A DNA stretch of 35,614 bases from NCBI GenBank assembly GCA_013177995.1, contig JABLXN010000018.1, positions 1 through 35,614 on the forward strand, written 5' to 3'. Both the position numbers and the translations under genes were made by a program. This stretch comes from Brevinematales bacterium. Its GTDB lineage: Bacteria; Spirochaetota; Brevinematia; Brevinematales; Thermospiraceae. Under the pieces are notes generated by a model. That model made no database searches, was not told the origin of the DNA, and saw only the letters and a list, made by a program, of their open reading frames with translations. Of this stretch, positions 1 to 10,000 are shown one piece after another. Numbering within the stretch: the stretch's first letter is position 1; each line of letters opens with the position of its first letter.

Positions 1-5
1 CTAAA

Positions 6-34
6 ATTATACCACCTCTCCCTCACCCTGTCAA
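6..34 (-). promoter_or_regulatory. Sigma70-type promoter, leftward
   Basis: Read on the minus strand there is TTGACA (29-34), a 17-base spacer and TATAAT (6-11), a perfect vegetative consensus. It points out of the window to the left, so its target gene is not visible. It lies about 70 bases downstream of a second leftward promoter (79-107), so the unseen gene may have tandem promoters. Confidence 0.7.
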
Positions 35-78
35 CTCATCCACGCTTCTCCTGTGAAAAATTTTCCCTTTCGCCCCCT

Positions 79-123
79 ATTTTACCATAGTCCCTCCTCC
101 ATGTCAATGGGCATTTGTCACAA
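79..123 (-). promoter_or_regulatory. Leftward promoter with upstream box shared with 17816-17837
   Basis: On the minus strand TTGACA (102-107), a 17-base spacer and TAAAAT (79-84) form a good sigma70-type promoter. The 22 bases at 102-123, which include the -35 box and the 16 bases upstream of it, are identical to 17816-17837 in front of the large export block. The box contains two TGACA half-sites in direct orientation. It begins 4 bases beyond the last gene's stop codon, so it serves a gene left of the window. Confidence 0.65.
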
Positions 124-126
124 GTT

Positions 127-558
127 TTAGATAATCACCTGTCTCTTTATTCTTACACCAACATTAATGAGACTCGTATACTTTGAACTCCTGATTGATG
201 GAGCGCTACCCGTTGGTACGAAGTAATACTCACACCTATATCCATTAAGATTATAAGTTCTTAAAATAGTTTGAAGCCATTCAAACTTTTGCAAAATATC
301 GTTTCCTTTTGAACCACAATGAACTTCAATAAACACCAACTTTATTCCATTCCTGTTCTGAACACCTACCCCATAATCCCAGTAAGGCTGATTAACATTT
401 TGATGATTTTGAGTATAATAAGCCCTGAAATCCCGTTCTATATGAACACTTCCTAACAGTTTTGAATTTACAACTCTTACCATTACGGAATGATTTCCCA
501 TGGCTCTTAATCCATCATAACAATTAACAAAATTCGGCAATGGTATCTGCTGGCACAT
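127..558 (-). CDS. Small protein of unknown function paired with an ATPase
   Basis: I do not recognise a named family. The protein has 143 residues, no signal peptide and no membrane segment. Its middle reads W60-D61-Y62, about 15 residues of beta-rich sequence, then F76-I-E-V-H80, followed by a helix with K91 and W94. An acidic residue, a beta strand ending in E-x-H and a following lysine are loosely like a PD-(D/E)XK nuclease core, but E-x-K is replaced by E-x-H, so a nuclease role is only a suggestion. The start ATG lies one base after the stop of the upstream ATPase gene, and the ribosome-binding site GAGGGGG lies inside that gene's end. The two are therefore almost certainly translated as a pair. 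It could be an effector, a regulator or a substrate-binding partner of the ATPase. Confidence 0.6.
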   Translation of the reverse strand: MCQQIPLPNFVNCYDGLRAMGNHSVMVRVVNSKLLGSVHIERDFRAYYTQNHQNVNQPYWDYGVGVQNRNGIKLVFIEVHCGSKGNDILQKFEWLQTILRTYNLNGYRCEYYFVPTGSAPSIRSSKYTSLINVGVRIKRQVII

Positions 559-559
559 A

Positions 560-1720
560 TTATTCCCCCTCTACATCCACGACATCAGAAGCCAGATCAA
601 GTGCCCTGTCTGCCACCTCAAGAAGCCCTCCCCATTGACTGCGATCCGTTTCTACCGAAGTATTCAATTCAGAAATATCTACAAAAGTACTCGCCCCACT
701 CTCTAAATCTGCATAATACACCTTTATCTTCTTGGAAAGAATCGTTTCTGCCCATTGTCGCCACAACCTTTGATTATCCATATCAAAAAAATCAATAACT
801 TTATCCACACATATCTCTCTTTTCTTCTCAAAATAAGTGGACAGCAACCTCAAAAACCATGCAATCATCACCACATCAGCAGAATGTGTAGAAATCAACA
901 TCCGGTAACCCCGCGAAATAAGCTCTAACAAAGCGAACATCACCTCCTTTACCGCTTTAGGATGAAGCCCCGTCTCAGGTTCTTCAATAATCACTTCATC
1001 AACATCTTTTCTCTTCCCAGCCCCTGCCGATGGTAGCAAATAGTACAACCCCAGAAGAAGTGGGGTAAACTCTCTCTGCCCCGTTGACCATGTCATGATG
1101 GGAAGTCTCACTCCATCCTTTACTTCCAGCATCAATCGCTTTTGAAGGCGACTTTTATCAATAACTATTTTTTGATGATGGTAGATGGCCTGATCCAGTT
1201 TTTCACGAATCTGTTTTTTGAGTCTTTTTTCCTGCGGAAAAATAGTTCCTTCCACCCCGCCCAGTCCCTGATCTAACAACAAATTAAGGTTATGACTGAA
1301 CTCTCTCATTACAAAAGGATACGAACTATTGTAATTCTTTGAAGGTTCCGGCCACCCACCCCCTACCACTATCACTCTCTGAGCAGGAATAGCAAAAACC
1401 CTGTTTGAAGGCTTTTTTATCTTTCGCTTTTGAACCAGAGCCTCCAGAGAAAACAGTTTCCCATCCATTCTAATGGACGTATCCTTTTGATATGAGAATA
1501 CCCCTTCTCCTAAAAAACCCTGGAGAAACTGTTCCACACTTTCCCTTTGATACCCGCCCTTCTGAAGCGTTTTAACCACATACTCACCACATTGAGAGAG
1601 ATAATACATCTGAAGAAAAATGGTTTTTCCCGAGCCCTGCGGCCCCACCAGAATTGTTAGATCCCCTATTTCTGCTTTAGCTTTTTTAATCGGTGGAAAA
1701 TTCTCAATTTCAAAAATCAT
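560..1720 (-). CDS. AAA/ABC-type ATPase (SMC/OLD-like fold), cytosolic
   Basis: A 386-residue stand-alone ATPase with no membrane segment. Walker A is GPQGSGKT (residues 26-33). A signature-like motif STGQREF lies at about 212-218, Walker B is VIIEEPE (243-249), GLHP follows at 251-254 (D-loop region), and the switch histidine is in STHS (277-280). This order and spacing are those of the AAA_15/AAA_21 group that includes the ATPase halves of OLD, Septu-like and related systems. No TOPRIM domain follows, and the C-terminal 100 residues are unassigned. GGAGG precedes the ATG at good spacing. It lies downstream of a lipoprotein gene by 53 bases and directly upstream of the small 143-residue gene. 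In other bacteria such pairs act in defence or in unknown processes; nothing here decides between them. Confidence 0.85.
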   Translation of the reverse strand: MIFEIENFPPIKKAKAEIGDLTILVGPQGSGKTIFLQMYYLSQCGEYVVKTLQKGGYQRESVEQFLQGFLGEGVFSYQKDTSIRMDGKLFSLEALVQKRKIKKPSNRVFAIPAQRVIVVGGGWPEPSKNYNSSYPFVMREFSHNLNLLLDQGLGGVEGTIFPQEKRLKKQIREKLDQAIYHHQKIVIDKSRLQKRLMLEVKDGVRLPIMTWSTGQREFTPLLLGLYYLLPSAGAGKRKDVDEVIIEEPETGLHPKAVKEVMFALLELISRGYRMLISTHSADVVMIAWFLRLLSTYFEKKREICVDKVIDFFDMDNQRLWRQWAETILSKKIKVYYADLESGASTFVDISELNTSVETDRSQWGGLLEVADRALDLASDVVDVEGE

Positions 1721-1773
1721 AATTTTTCCTCCTTCACTTTTCTCTATCTTATATGAAGCATTTTACACCCCTC

Positions 1774-2739
1774 TCATCTCATCTTTTGCCTTTCTTCCGA
1801 TCTCTTTTCCGCCATAACCGCTGTTCGAATTCTCAGATAACCATTGTACACACCCTGTTGTTCCTTTTTACCAGAAATCGCATCCTTCACAAAAAGATGG
1901 GCTTTCAAAGAATACTCTCTCTCCGAAGATACCACCACACCGGTAGCATGATACAGAAATCTCCCCGTGACTTTCCCGCTTACCTGATTAACCTCTATTT
2001 TCTTAGCCCCAATTAACTCAATATCAAGTCCCAGTCCACGAATCCTGCCATGTACTGTCCCCTCTCGAAAACCAAACTCATCTCTCGAATCCGTCAACCG
2101 CAAAATCTCCTGCCCTTTTATATCCCTTCCCAAGACCTGTACAAAATTTCTTTCAACTTCCTGTTTTCCTTTATCTCTTACAATAACAAATAGATAATTT
2201 TCTACAATACTCCTGAGAACCGCTTCATACATTTGTTCCGCAGGGATATCTCCCCATATCCACTTTGCCCCTCCTATACTCTTACGAATAAGTTGAACCA
2301 TTTCTGACATCTCAGAAATTTTCCCCTCTTTTGAGATCTCAATCGTGGCATCACCTGACACGAGATTACTCAAAACAGTTATTATTCCCCTCAAGATTTC
2401 ATTGGTACCATTATATCGAGTTCTTGCGGTATCTATCTCTATATATTGACCATTCACTACTGTACCATACAAAATACGATCAAAACCCACCCGTACCATG
2501 TAGCCTCTGTCCTTTTCGTCAACTACTCCATACCGAATACGCCAGATATATCGACCAACATTACTGAATACCTTATTTTCTTCCCGAAGAATTCTATCCT
2601 CAAAGTCCATCGAAACATCCTGAAAGAATACCTCACCCCTTGACAATTTTACTTCTGAACCAAAACCATCCATCTCTTTTTCCTTACAACCATATATTCC
2701 CGCCACCATTATTAACCCCACAAAAATCATCTGTCTCAT
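1774..2739 (-). CDS. Putative lipoprotein, unknown function
   Basis: The protein has 321 residues. It begins with a short signal peptide and lipobox IYGC, so Cys18 would be lipidated. The mature part is predicted mostly beta, with a central stretch around residues 150-165 (DATIEISKEGKI) like secreted DUF6263-type proteins, a resemblance I hold only weakly. A strong AGGAGG site precedes the ATG. It is preceded by its own sigma70-like promoter (2766-2794) and followed after 53 bases by the ATPase gene, so it may be co-transcribed either with the whole export block or only with the ATPase pair. Role unknown; the lipid anchor puts it in the periplasm or on the surface. Confidence 0.75.
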   Translation of the reverse strand: MRQMIFVGLIMVAGIYGCKEKEMDGFGSEVKLSRGEVFFQDVSMDFEDRILREENKVFSNVGRYIWRIRYGVVDEKDRGYMVRVGFDRILYGTVVNGQYIEIDTARTRYNGTNEILRGIITVLSNLVSGDATIEISKEGKISEMSEMVQLIRKSIGGAKWIWGDIPAEQMYEAVLRSIVENYLFVIVRDKGKQEVERNFVQVLGRDIKGQEILRLTDSRDEFGFREGTVHGRIRGLGLDIELIGAKKIEVNQVSGKVTGRFLYHATGVVVSSEREYSLKAHLFVKDAISGKKEQQGVYNGYLRIRTAVMAEKRSEERQKMR

Positions 2740-2765
2740 TTTCTCCTCCTTTCTTGCACCATAAA

Positions 2766-2794
2766 ATTATATATCTTTTCTCTTCCTTACGCAA
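2766..2794 (-). promoter_or_regulatory. Internal promoter for the last three genes of the block
   Basis: On the minus strand TTGCGT (2789-2794), a 17-base spacer and TATAAT (2766-2771) lie in the 66-base gap between the SurA-like and the following lipoprotein gene. This could make the lipoprotein, ATPase and small protein a sub-operon that can be expressed without the export genes. Confidence 0.5.
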
Positions 2795-2805
2795 CTTTTT
2801 TCACT

Positions 2806-4008
2806 TCATTTTCCCTTTATGTCTTTTTGCAGCTCTTTTCTCAAAGTTTTCATTCCTTCTTGAACAAAAGTCACCCTGTACTTCTCCAATAACCTCATGC
2901 TCTCTTCTATTTCCCTTTCCCTGCCACCTGTTTGAGAAAAACGCTTCCAGTATTCTCCAAGCACCATTCGCCGGATATAGTCTTCCATATGACTCTTCAC
3001 CTGCTTCTGATACTGAGAAGAGTTCCCTCCATACTTTTTCCCGTACCATACCATCACAAGAAAACGTCTCACAAAAGGCATTACTTTCGCAAATCTTTCC
3101 ACAGAAATTTCTTTTTCCGATGGAGAAAAAGCCTTCCATATGAGCTGAACATCCTTCCATGAGTACTTTCTTCCCCGAACACGGATCACATTTTCAGTTT
3201 CCGGTATCTCTGAAACAACTAAAGGCTTTCCCTGGATCCAGATTTTTCCCCCACGAACAGAAAAGAGAAACTCAGAATTCCTTTCTACCACAGCCCTCAA
3301 AAAACCATCAAGAAACAGGGCCATCCACCCTCTCTCTGCAACTTCTCTGGATGTCTTTTTCACTCCAGGAGAAAGAACAAAAACAGCCATCCACCCATCA
3401 TATACAGGCACTATTTCCCACTCGCTCTTCTTTATTTTTCTTTTCTGTCTTTCAACTTCTTCAACAAGAACAAGATTTTTCATCACCAACTCGCTTTCCT
3501 TCACTTTGCTCTGTTCTTCCCACCATTGAGAAATAGCTTCCTTATCTTTAAGTTCAGCACATATTTTTCTCAAGGTATCTGCCTTTTCTTCCTCAATTCC
3601 TTCAATATACACAGCAAAAGCACCCATCACCTTCCACACTCTCCGTTTCGAAAAATCTTTTTTCAATTTTTGTTCTCCTCCTCGTGCCAGAAGATAAAGA
3701 CGATAACGCACCATTTCATTTTGAATTTTCTCCTGAATATCCGGTTGATTGGTCCAGCCACTTTCCAGTATCTCTCTTTCCCTCAATAACGGCAAAAGAT
3801 ACCTGTCCAGAATAAAACTCTCCAGCTTTTCAGAAGACAAAAAGATCGCAGAGTAACCTCTCAATTCCCGCCAGAAAGGTTTCAACGCGTCAATAGTCAC
3901 TTCATTTTTTCTTCCTTCTACTTCATAGGTCACCAACACCCTCTCCTGTTTCTCACCACAGGCCACTACCAGCAATATCACACCCATACTCAACAAAATT
4001 CGCTTCAT
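2806..4008 (-). CDS. SurA/PrsA-like periplasmic lipoprotein without PPIase domain
   Basis: The protein has 400 residues with a signal peptide and lipobox VVAC (Cys17). The N-terminal half resembles the chaperone module of SurA/PrsA-type foldases: a conserved-looking segment (about residues 60-110) has FILDRYLLPLLRE, then a run of charged helices ending MVRYRLYLLAR. No parvulin PPIase domain is evident, and the C-terminal half is also helical and charged. GGAGAG precedes the ATG. Its place directly after the second RND gene (20-base gap) suggests a chaperone for outer-membrane or exported clients of the same system. The fold assignment is inference from pattern; a plain helical lipoprotein is the alternative. 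Confidence 0.65.
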   Translation of the reverse strand: MKRILLSMGVILLVVACGEKQERVLVTYEVEGRKNEVTIDALKPFWRELRGYSAIFLSSEKLESFILDRYLLPLLREREILESGWTNQPDIQEKIQNEMVRYRLYLLARGGEQKLKKDFSKRRVWKVMGAFAVYIEGIEEEKADTLRKICAELKDKEAISQWWEEQSKVKESELVMKNLVLVEEVERQKRKIKKSEWEIVPVYDGWMAVFVLSPGVKKTSREVAERGWMALFLDGFLRAVVERNSEFLFSVRGGKIWIQGKPLVVSEIPETENVIRVRGRKYSWKDVQLIWKAFSPSEKEISVERFAKVMPFVRRFLVMVWYGKKYGGNSSQYQKQVKSHMEDYIRRMVLGEYWKRFSQTGGREREIEESMRLLEKYRVTFVQEGMKTLRKELQKDIKGK

Positions 4009-4028
4009 TTCTCTCCTCCCTCAAAAAT

Positions 4029-7010
4029 TTATACCTTCTTCTGTCCTCCAGACACGCAAAAACCCAGCGGAAAAACAAAAAGTGAAAACAAAAAACCAGC
4101 CACCATACCACTTACCACCGTAATGGCAAAATTGAACCACACCCCTCTGAACTCAGTAAACAGGAAAGGAAACACTCCTAAAATAGTAGTCAAAGTAGTG
4201 GTAAATAACGATGTCCATACCCCTTCTATACTTTTTGTATAGAGAAGATAGGCATTTGAAAATCTGTTGCGAATTCTCCGCACCTCTTCATACATAAGCG
4301 CACTATTATTGACTACCAGTCCTCCAAGAAACACAAACCCCAAAAAAACGTCCTTGCCAAATTCCACATGAAAAAGCAAAAGAGCAAAAACCGCCCCACA
4401 ATAAGCCACTCCTATAGTCACAAACATCCAGAGAGACTCCCCAATCTGCTCATACAAAAAAACCATTACCGCCAGTACCAGATACACGGCTAAAGCAATT
4501 AAAAATACAAGATAACGGGATTTACCCATTTCTTCCTTCACTTTTTCCCCTACTGTCACAAGAACTGAGGAAGGAAAAGAAACCTTTCGAATGCTTTCTT
4601 CAACTTTTTTCATAACCATTTTTGTATTGGCCTTTGGCATCAACCTTATTCCAAAACCAAGCATCCTCCGTTTATTTTTATGATAAATAACTGAAGGCAC
4701 CTTTTCTCTCTGGATATCAAAAAAATACTGAAGATAATTCCCATTACCCTCAGCATTCAGAAGTTTCACCGTCATTAACTGATCTTTATTCGTCAAAAAC
4801 ATATCACTCTTCAACCTTATATCAACCAGGCCAAGGGGAGAACGGAACTTCGTAGGAATAACCCCATAAAACAGTATTCGAAGATAGGAAACCACATCTG
4901 AAACATTCCAGCCAAGACTTCCAATTCTTACATAATAAGGCACAAGCGTATAGGCTTCAGCCCCTTCTTTAAAATAAAAAATTACATCCCCTATGTTCCC
5001 TGTCGTATAGAGACTATAAGCAACTTCACGAGTATAACGGGGCAAATTTTCAAGATCCTCACTATATACATTCACATCGATCTCTCTCTTTCCCTCACCT
5101 TCCCGGGAAGAACCAAAGTGAAAAATCAGAGAGGTACCCGAGTCCAGCTTTATACTTTCATCAGGAGTCAAAAAATGACGCAGTTTTTCCTCCGAAAAGG
5201 GTTTTTTGAATGTCACCGTGTATTCCACGTGAGATTTCTCTATCTTTGTAGAAAGTTTTTTTACTGAAGGAAGAGACATTATCCATTTTTCTACGGTGGA
5301 GGAAACATCAGAGCAATAGTTCAGGGTAGAACCCGGTGGAAATTCCAGCACCCCATCCAGAACCTGCTGATAAACCAAAGGAGCAGGTCTTATCATCCAG
5401 AGCCACAAAAGTCCACTTAAAACAACAAAACTTCCCACAGCACCCCTAATAAGAGATTTTCTTTTCTCCCAGGCAATGAGAGCCCCTCTTCTCACAAATG
5501 GCCACAAAATGAGTCCTTTATAATGGACATTCTCTACTCCTGGCCTTTGTACACGCCTTCTCAAAAAAAACCACCCGTAAAGACCCGGGGCCAGACCCAC
5601 AGCCATAACAAGAGCTATTCCCAGCATCACAGAGACAACCATCACAAATCCCATATATTCTTTCTGCACCACTATATCACCTGTAAGAACGGGTAAAAAA
5701 GCACTTAGTGTGGTAACAAGAGAAATCACGAGGGGGCTCATCATTCGTTTTGTTTGCCTATATATTCCCATGAAACCAGGGGATGTCTCTTTCATATAAC
5801 TCTCTAACAAAACAAGCATATAATCCACCACCATACCCGCCGAAAGAGCCAGACCACTCAAAACCAGTGGAGTTATCTCAATACCCCCTAAAAACCCTAC
5901 TACAAGAGTAAAAGCAAGAGAAAGTGGAATAATCACAATAACCATGAAAACCTTCCAGAAATTCCGATAAAAAAACCACACAACTCCCCCTACACTTATC
6001 ACAGAAAACAGAGCAGAAATAAAAAACTCTCTCAAGGAACGTCGAATGTCTTCTGTCTGATCAGAGAGAACTTCATACACAAGAGGAAGCCCCTGTGCTT
6101 TTGTTTTTAACACCCGCAGAATATCTTTTCTCATTCGTAGCATGTTTCCACCACTCTCACGATATATATAAAGCCCCACCCATTCTTCTCCATTGTATCG
6201 AAAAATCTCATCCGGTTCCCTATTCGTTATGATAACTTCAGCTAAATCTCTCATCACAAATTCCCCTATCTTCAGTGAGAGCAATTCTTCTGGTGTTTTC
6301 AAACGCATATCAAACGAAAAGGATAATTCTCTTTCTCCCGCTAACAAACGAATACTCTGTTCCACATTATGGACATCAATATATTCCCCCACTCCAGAAG
6401 GCGAAATAGCGACAGCGCTTAACATCTGACTTTTCAAATGATAGAGAATCTCCTGTTGTTTTCCCCCCACAACCCTTACCTCTGCCACACCAGGTAATCT
6501 TTTTACCCATGATACAATTTCCTTTTCCACCCTATATCTCACCTGTGTGAGGGATTCCCCCTCCTTACTCCGCCATCCAATCACCATTACAGGCATATCC
6601 TGGGGATTATACCTACTTACTTCCGGTTCCTGAACATCCGAAGGAAATTGTGAAGCCACCACATCCACCAAAGATTTGATTTCGACAGAACGCCGTCGAA
6701 TATTTTCACCTGGATACAAGATCACATTGATGATTGATTCTCCATCTTGAGATGAAGAACGAATTTCCTTGATTCCCTGAACATGAGATACTGCCTCCTC
6801 AATAGGAAGAGTTATCATTTTTTCAATATAATCTGCATCCTTCCCATAATACTTTACCCTTATTGACACCACAGGCCATTCCACATTAGTAGTATGAGAA
6901 AACTTAAGCCAATACGATAGAAAAAGAGAAAATACTATCAAAATCCCATACAAAAACAGAATACCCCTTGGGTGCTTGAGATGAAAACGAACTACTTTCT
7001 CTACTATCAT
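4029..7010 (-). CDS. RND family transporter subunit (second of a pair)
   Basis: A 993-residue inner-membrane protein of the AcrB/MdtB/CusA superfamily. TM1 is at about residues 15-35, then a large periplasmic loop, TM2-6 at about 330-480, a second large loop and TM8-12 in the last 170 residues. TM4 carries GMVVDYMLVLLE, keeping one proton-relay aspartate (D396) where AcrB has two. TM10 has GLVVNNSALMYEE, with asparagines where AcrB has the relay lysine. The start overlaps the stop of the preceding RND gene by four bases (ATGA), so the two are translationally coupled. The two proteins are clearly different in sequence, which favours a heteromeric pump of the MdtBC kind or two pumps sharing one adaptor. 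The substrate cannot be read from the sequence. Confidence 0.92.
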   Translation of the reverse strand: MIVEKVVRFHLKHPRGILFLYGILIVFSLFLSYWLKFSHTTNVEWPVVSIRVKYYGKDADYIEKMITLPIEEAVSHVQGIKEIRSSSQDGESIINVILYPGENIRRRSVEIKSLVDVVASQFPSDVQEPEVSRYNPQDMPVMVIGWRSKEGESLTQVRYRVEKEIVSWVKRLPGVAEVRVVGGKQQEILYHLKSQMLSAVAISPSGVGEYIDVHNVEQSIRLLAGERELSFSFDMRLKTPEELLSLKIGEFVMRDLAEVIITNREPDEIFRYNGEEWVGLYIYRESGGNMLRMRKDILRVLKTKAQGLPLVYEVLSDQTEDIRRSLREFFISALFSVISVGGVVWFFYRNFWKVFMVIVIIPLSLAFTLVVGFLGGIEITPLVLSGLALSAGMVVDYMLVLLESYMKETSPGFMGIYRQTKRMMSPLVISLVTTLSAFLPVLTGDIVVQKEYMGFVMVVSVMLGIALVMAVGLAPGLYGWFFLRRRVQRPGVENVHYKGLILWPFVRRGALIAWEKRKSLIRGAVGSFVVLSGLLWLWMIRPAPLVYQQVLDGVLEFPPGSTLNYCSDVSSTVEKWIMSLPSVKKLSTKIEKSHVEYTVTFKKPFSEEKLRHFLTPDESIKLDSGTSLIFHFGSSREGEGKREIDVNVYSEDLENLPRYTREVAYSLYTTGNIGDVIFYFKEGAEAYTLVPYYVRIGSLGWNVSDVVSYLRILFYGVIPTKFRSPLGLVDIRLKSDMFLTNKDQLMTVKLLNAEGNGNYLQYFFDIQREKVPSVIYHKNKRRMLGFGIRLMPKANTKMVMKKVEESIRKVSFPSSVLVTVGEKVKEEMGKSRYLVFLIALAVYLVLAVMVFLYEQIGESLWMFVTIGVAYCGAVFALLLFHVEFGKDVFLGFVFLGGLVVNNSALMYEEVRRIRNRFSNAYLLYTKSIEGVWTSLFTTTLTTILGVFPFLFTEFRGVWFNFAITVVSGMVAGFLFSLFVFPLGFCVSGGQKKV

Positions 7011-10000
7011 AACAATATATCTTTTTTCCTCTCGTTTCTTTTAATTTGAAAATAAAGAACAGGGAAAACGACCAGGGTTATCAAGGTAGAAAACAACATT
7101 CCCATCGCAATAGTCATCGTAAGAGGTCGTTGAAAGTCAAAACCCTTCCCCTGTCCAAACGCAAGCGGTAGTAAAGAAAAAATCGTAGTAAGAGAAGTCA
7201 TCAATACAGGGCGCAATCGTATTCCAGATGCCTCGATAATCACACGGGAAATATCAGTCTGAAATAGCCACGATTGAAAGGATTGCTTATAAAATTCCAA
7301 TAAAACAATACTATTATTTACCACCACACCTGTCAGAAGAATAAGCCCCAACATAGAATTAAGATTAAGAGAAAATCCCAGCCAACCCAAGACCATCATC
7401 GCTGGCAAAACAAAAAATACAGCCAAAAGAATCAAAAAAGCATCGCGGAAAGATTCAAACTGAAAAACTAACAAAAGAAAAATCAAAACTACAGATAGAG
7501 ACAGAAGAAGAAATAACTGTTTCATAGAAGCCACCACCTCTTTATCATGCCAGCTTTTTTCAAAAGTCAATATATCAGAAGCGGCTTTCTCCTGAAGCCA
7601 TTTTTCCACCTGCTTAATAGTTTTCTCTCTTGAGGGCAAAAAATCTACCTTCACTATATTTTTTCTATTTTTTCGCTCTAACTTCTTCATTGAATTATAA
7701 TTGGTAATATCTAAAAAAGTTCCAAGAGGAACCATGCCATTTTGCACGGCTACAGGAAGAGCTTTTATAAACTCAATACTACTCATCTCACTTTTCTCTC
7801 CCCGTACTCGAATAGGAATCTCTTCATCGCCACTATAATATATTCCGGCTTCGTTTCCCATCAAAAAACCATTAAGCATCATAGAAACCTGAGATGGCGA
7901 AAGTCCATAACTTGAAATTTTTTCTCGATCTAAACGTATGCTATAAAGCATTTTTTCTTCCACACTCTTTCTTACAAAAGCCGCTAACTGATTGGACCAC
8001 AGAAAATTTACAAAATCCGAAGAAACATCTCGCAGAAAAAGCCTGTTTTCCGAAGAAAATACCACCCGCTGAAGAATTGAGGAACCTGGCACAAGAAGCT
8101 CAAGCGAAAGGGGTTCTCGATACACAACAAACTCAGTTCTTTCAGGAAATATCCTCCGAAAAATGACTCCCAACTTTTTTATTTCCTGCTGAGAGACTTC
8201 ATGAGTAAAACAAAGCCAGAGTTTTGTTTTGTTATTTTCTCTTTCTTCATCTCCCATAGTATAAAATTGTTTTTCTCCTACTATAGCATATACCATCCGC
8301 AGAGAAAGTTCTCGAGAGAGGGATTCAAGGTGGCTTATAAATGAACGTGCATACAAAAAGTTCTGATCAAGAGAAACATCCGGAGATAATTGATATTCAA
8401 TAAGAACAACATCACTCGAAACAGATGGAAAAATCTCCTTTTTCATCCCCAAAAACACAAAAATTCCGGCTATACCTACTACCGTAAACAAACCAATCAG
8501 AAAAACATTCGTTCGTTTTGTCTCCATAAGTGTAGACAAAAACACTTTATATTTCGTTACCAGATCGTTATATATTTCCCATCCTTTCAATCTCTTCGTT
8601 TTTCCCCACTTTTTATAAGTCAAAGTTAACAAAGCAGGAGTAAAAGAAAGAGAAATATAAATAGAGACAAAAAGAGCAATAGTAACTACCATGGCCAACT
8701 CTTTAAATAACACCCCTGCCAGCCCACTACTAAAAACAAGGGGTAAAAAAACAGCCACATTGGTAAGTATGGAATTTATCACCGAACCTCTGACCTCTTC
8801 TATCCCCTTCAAAAAACTCTTCTCTTTGGCTATTTCATCAAAATGATTCATCTCAAGATGACGGGAGATATTTTCTACTACCACAATATTACTATCCACA
8901 AGCATTCCCACTACCAGGGCCAGCCCCTGCATGGAGATAATGTTGAACGAAATACCAAAAAGATACATAAAAAAGAAAGTGATACAAATAGACAGAGGAA
9001 TAATTAACGCCACAACAAAGGAAAGATACCATTCTCTCAAAAAGAAAAAGAGTACCAGCACTGCGAGCCCCATACCGAGAATAGCCGAGATCATGATATT
9101 ACTGAGAGATGACTTCACATCTATATCCTGAGAACTTAATAATCGAAGAGAGAGTCTTTCCGCCAGAATTCTATTTATCTCTGCCACCCGTTCTCTTACT
9201 TTTTCAGAGGTAGCAACCACATTTTTGCCACCTTCAACATAAATATTCAACAAAAGGCTTTCTCCAGATCCAATCAACACACGAGTCGTAACTTCTTTTT
9301 TGCCCATCCGGACCATAGCAACATCTTTTATCTTCACAATACCCCCATTTTTTCCTTTGCCAATCACAATCTCTTCGATCTGAGTGTAGTCCTCAATTCT
9401 TCCTTTTACTTTCAATAAAAGTTCTCTATTTCCTTCGGTAACATATCCGACAGGAAAGTCTACATTGTTATAACTTATCACACTAATCAAATCTTGCAAA
9501 GAAATCCCATAAGCATACAAGGAAGCTAAGTTTACACGAATTTCAACCTCCTTTTCTTCCCCACCTACCATTTCTACCCTTCCCACCCCTTCTATTTGTT
9601 CAATTTGAGGGACAATATTCTTTCTCACATAGTAGCGAATATTATCCCACAAAGTACGATCTTTTATTTCAATTCCCCATTGCATAATAGGCAACGATGA
9701 AGGATCATGCTGAAGCACAACTGGCCGACTGACTTCTTTAGGAAACAGCGCTTTGGCTGCGTCCAATTTCTCTCGAGTTTCGAGATACAATCGTTCCCTC
9801 CCAATATCCCACCGGAAACGAAGAACCACAATCGCCATTCCTTCCTGGGAAGTACTTTCTATTTCCTGCAAACCATTTATAGAAGAAAGAATTTCTTCGA
9901 GAGGTTCCACAACCAGCTTTTCAACTTCGGCTGGTGTCGCATTAGGATAGCCCAGAATAACTGTTACCGTAGGGTAATCTATTTCAGGAAACAAACTCAA

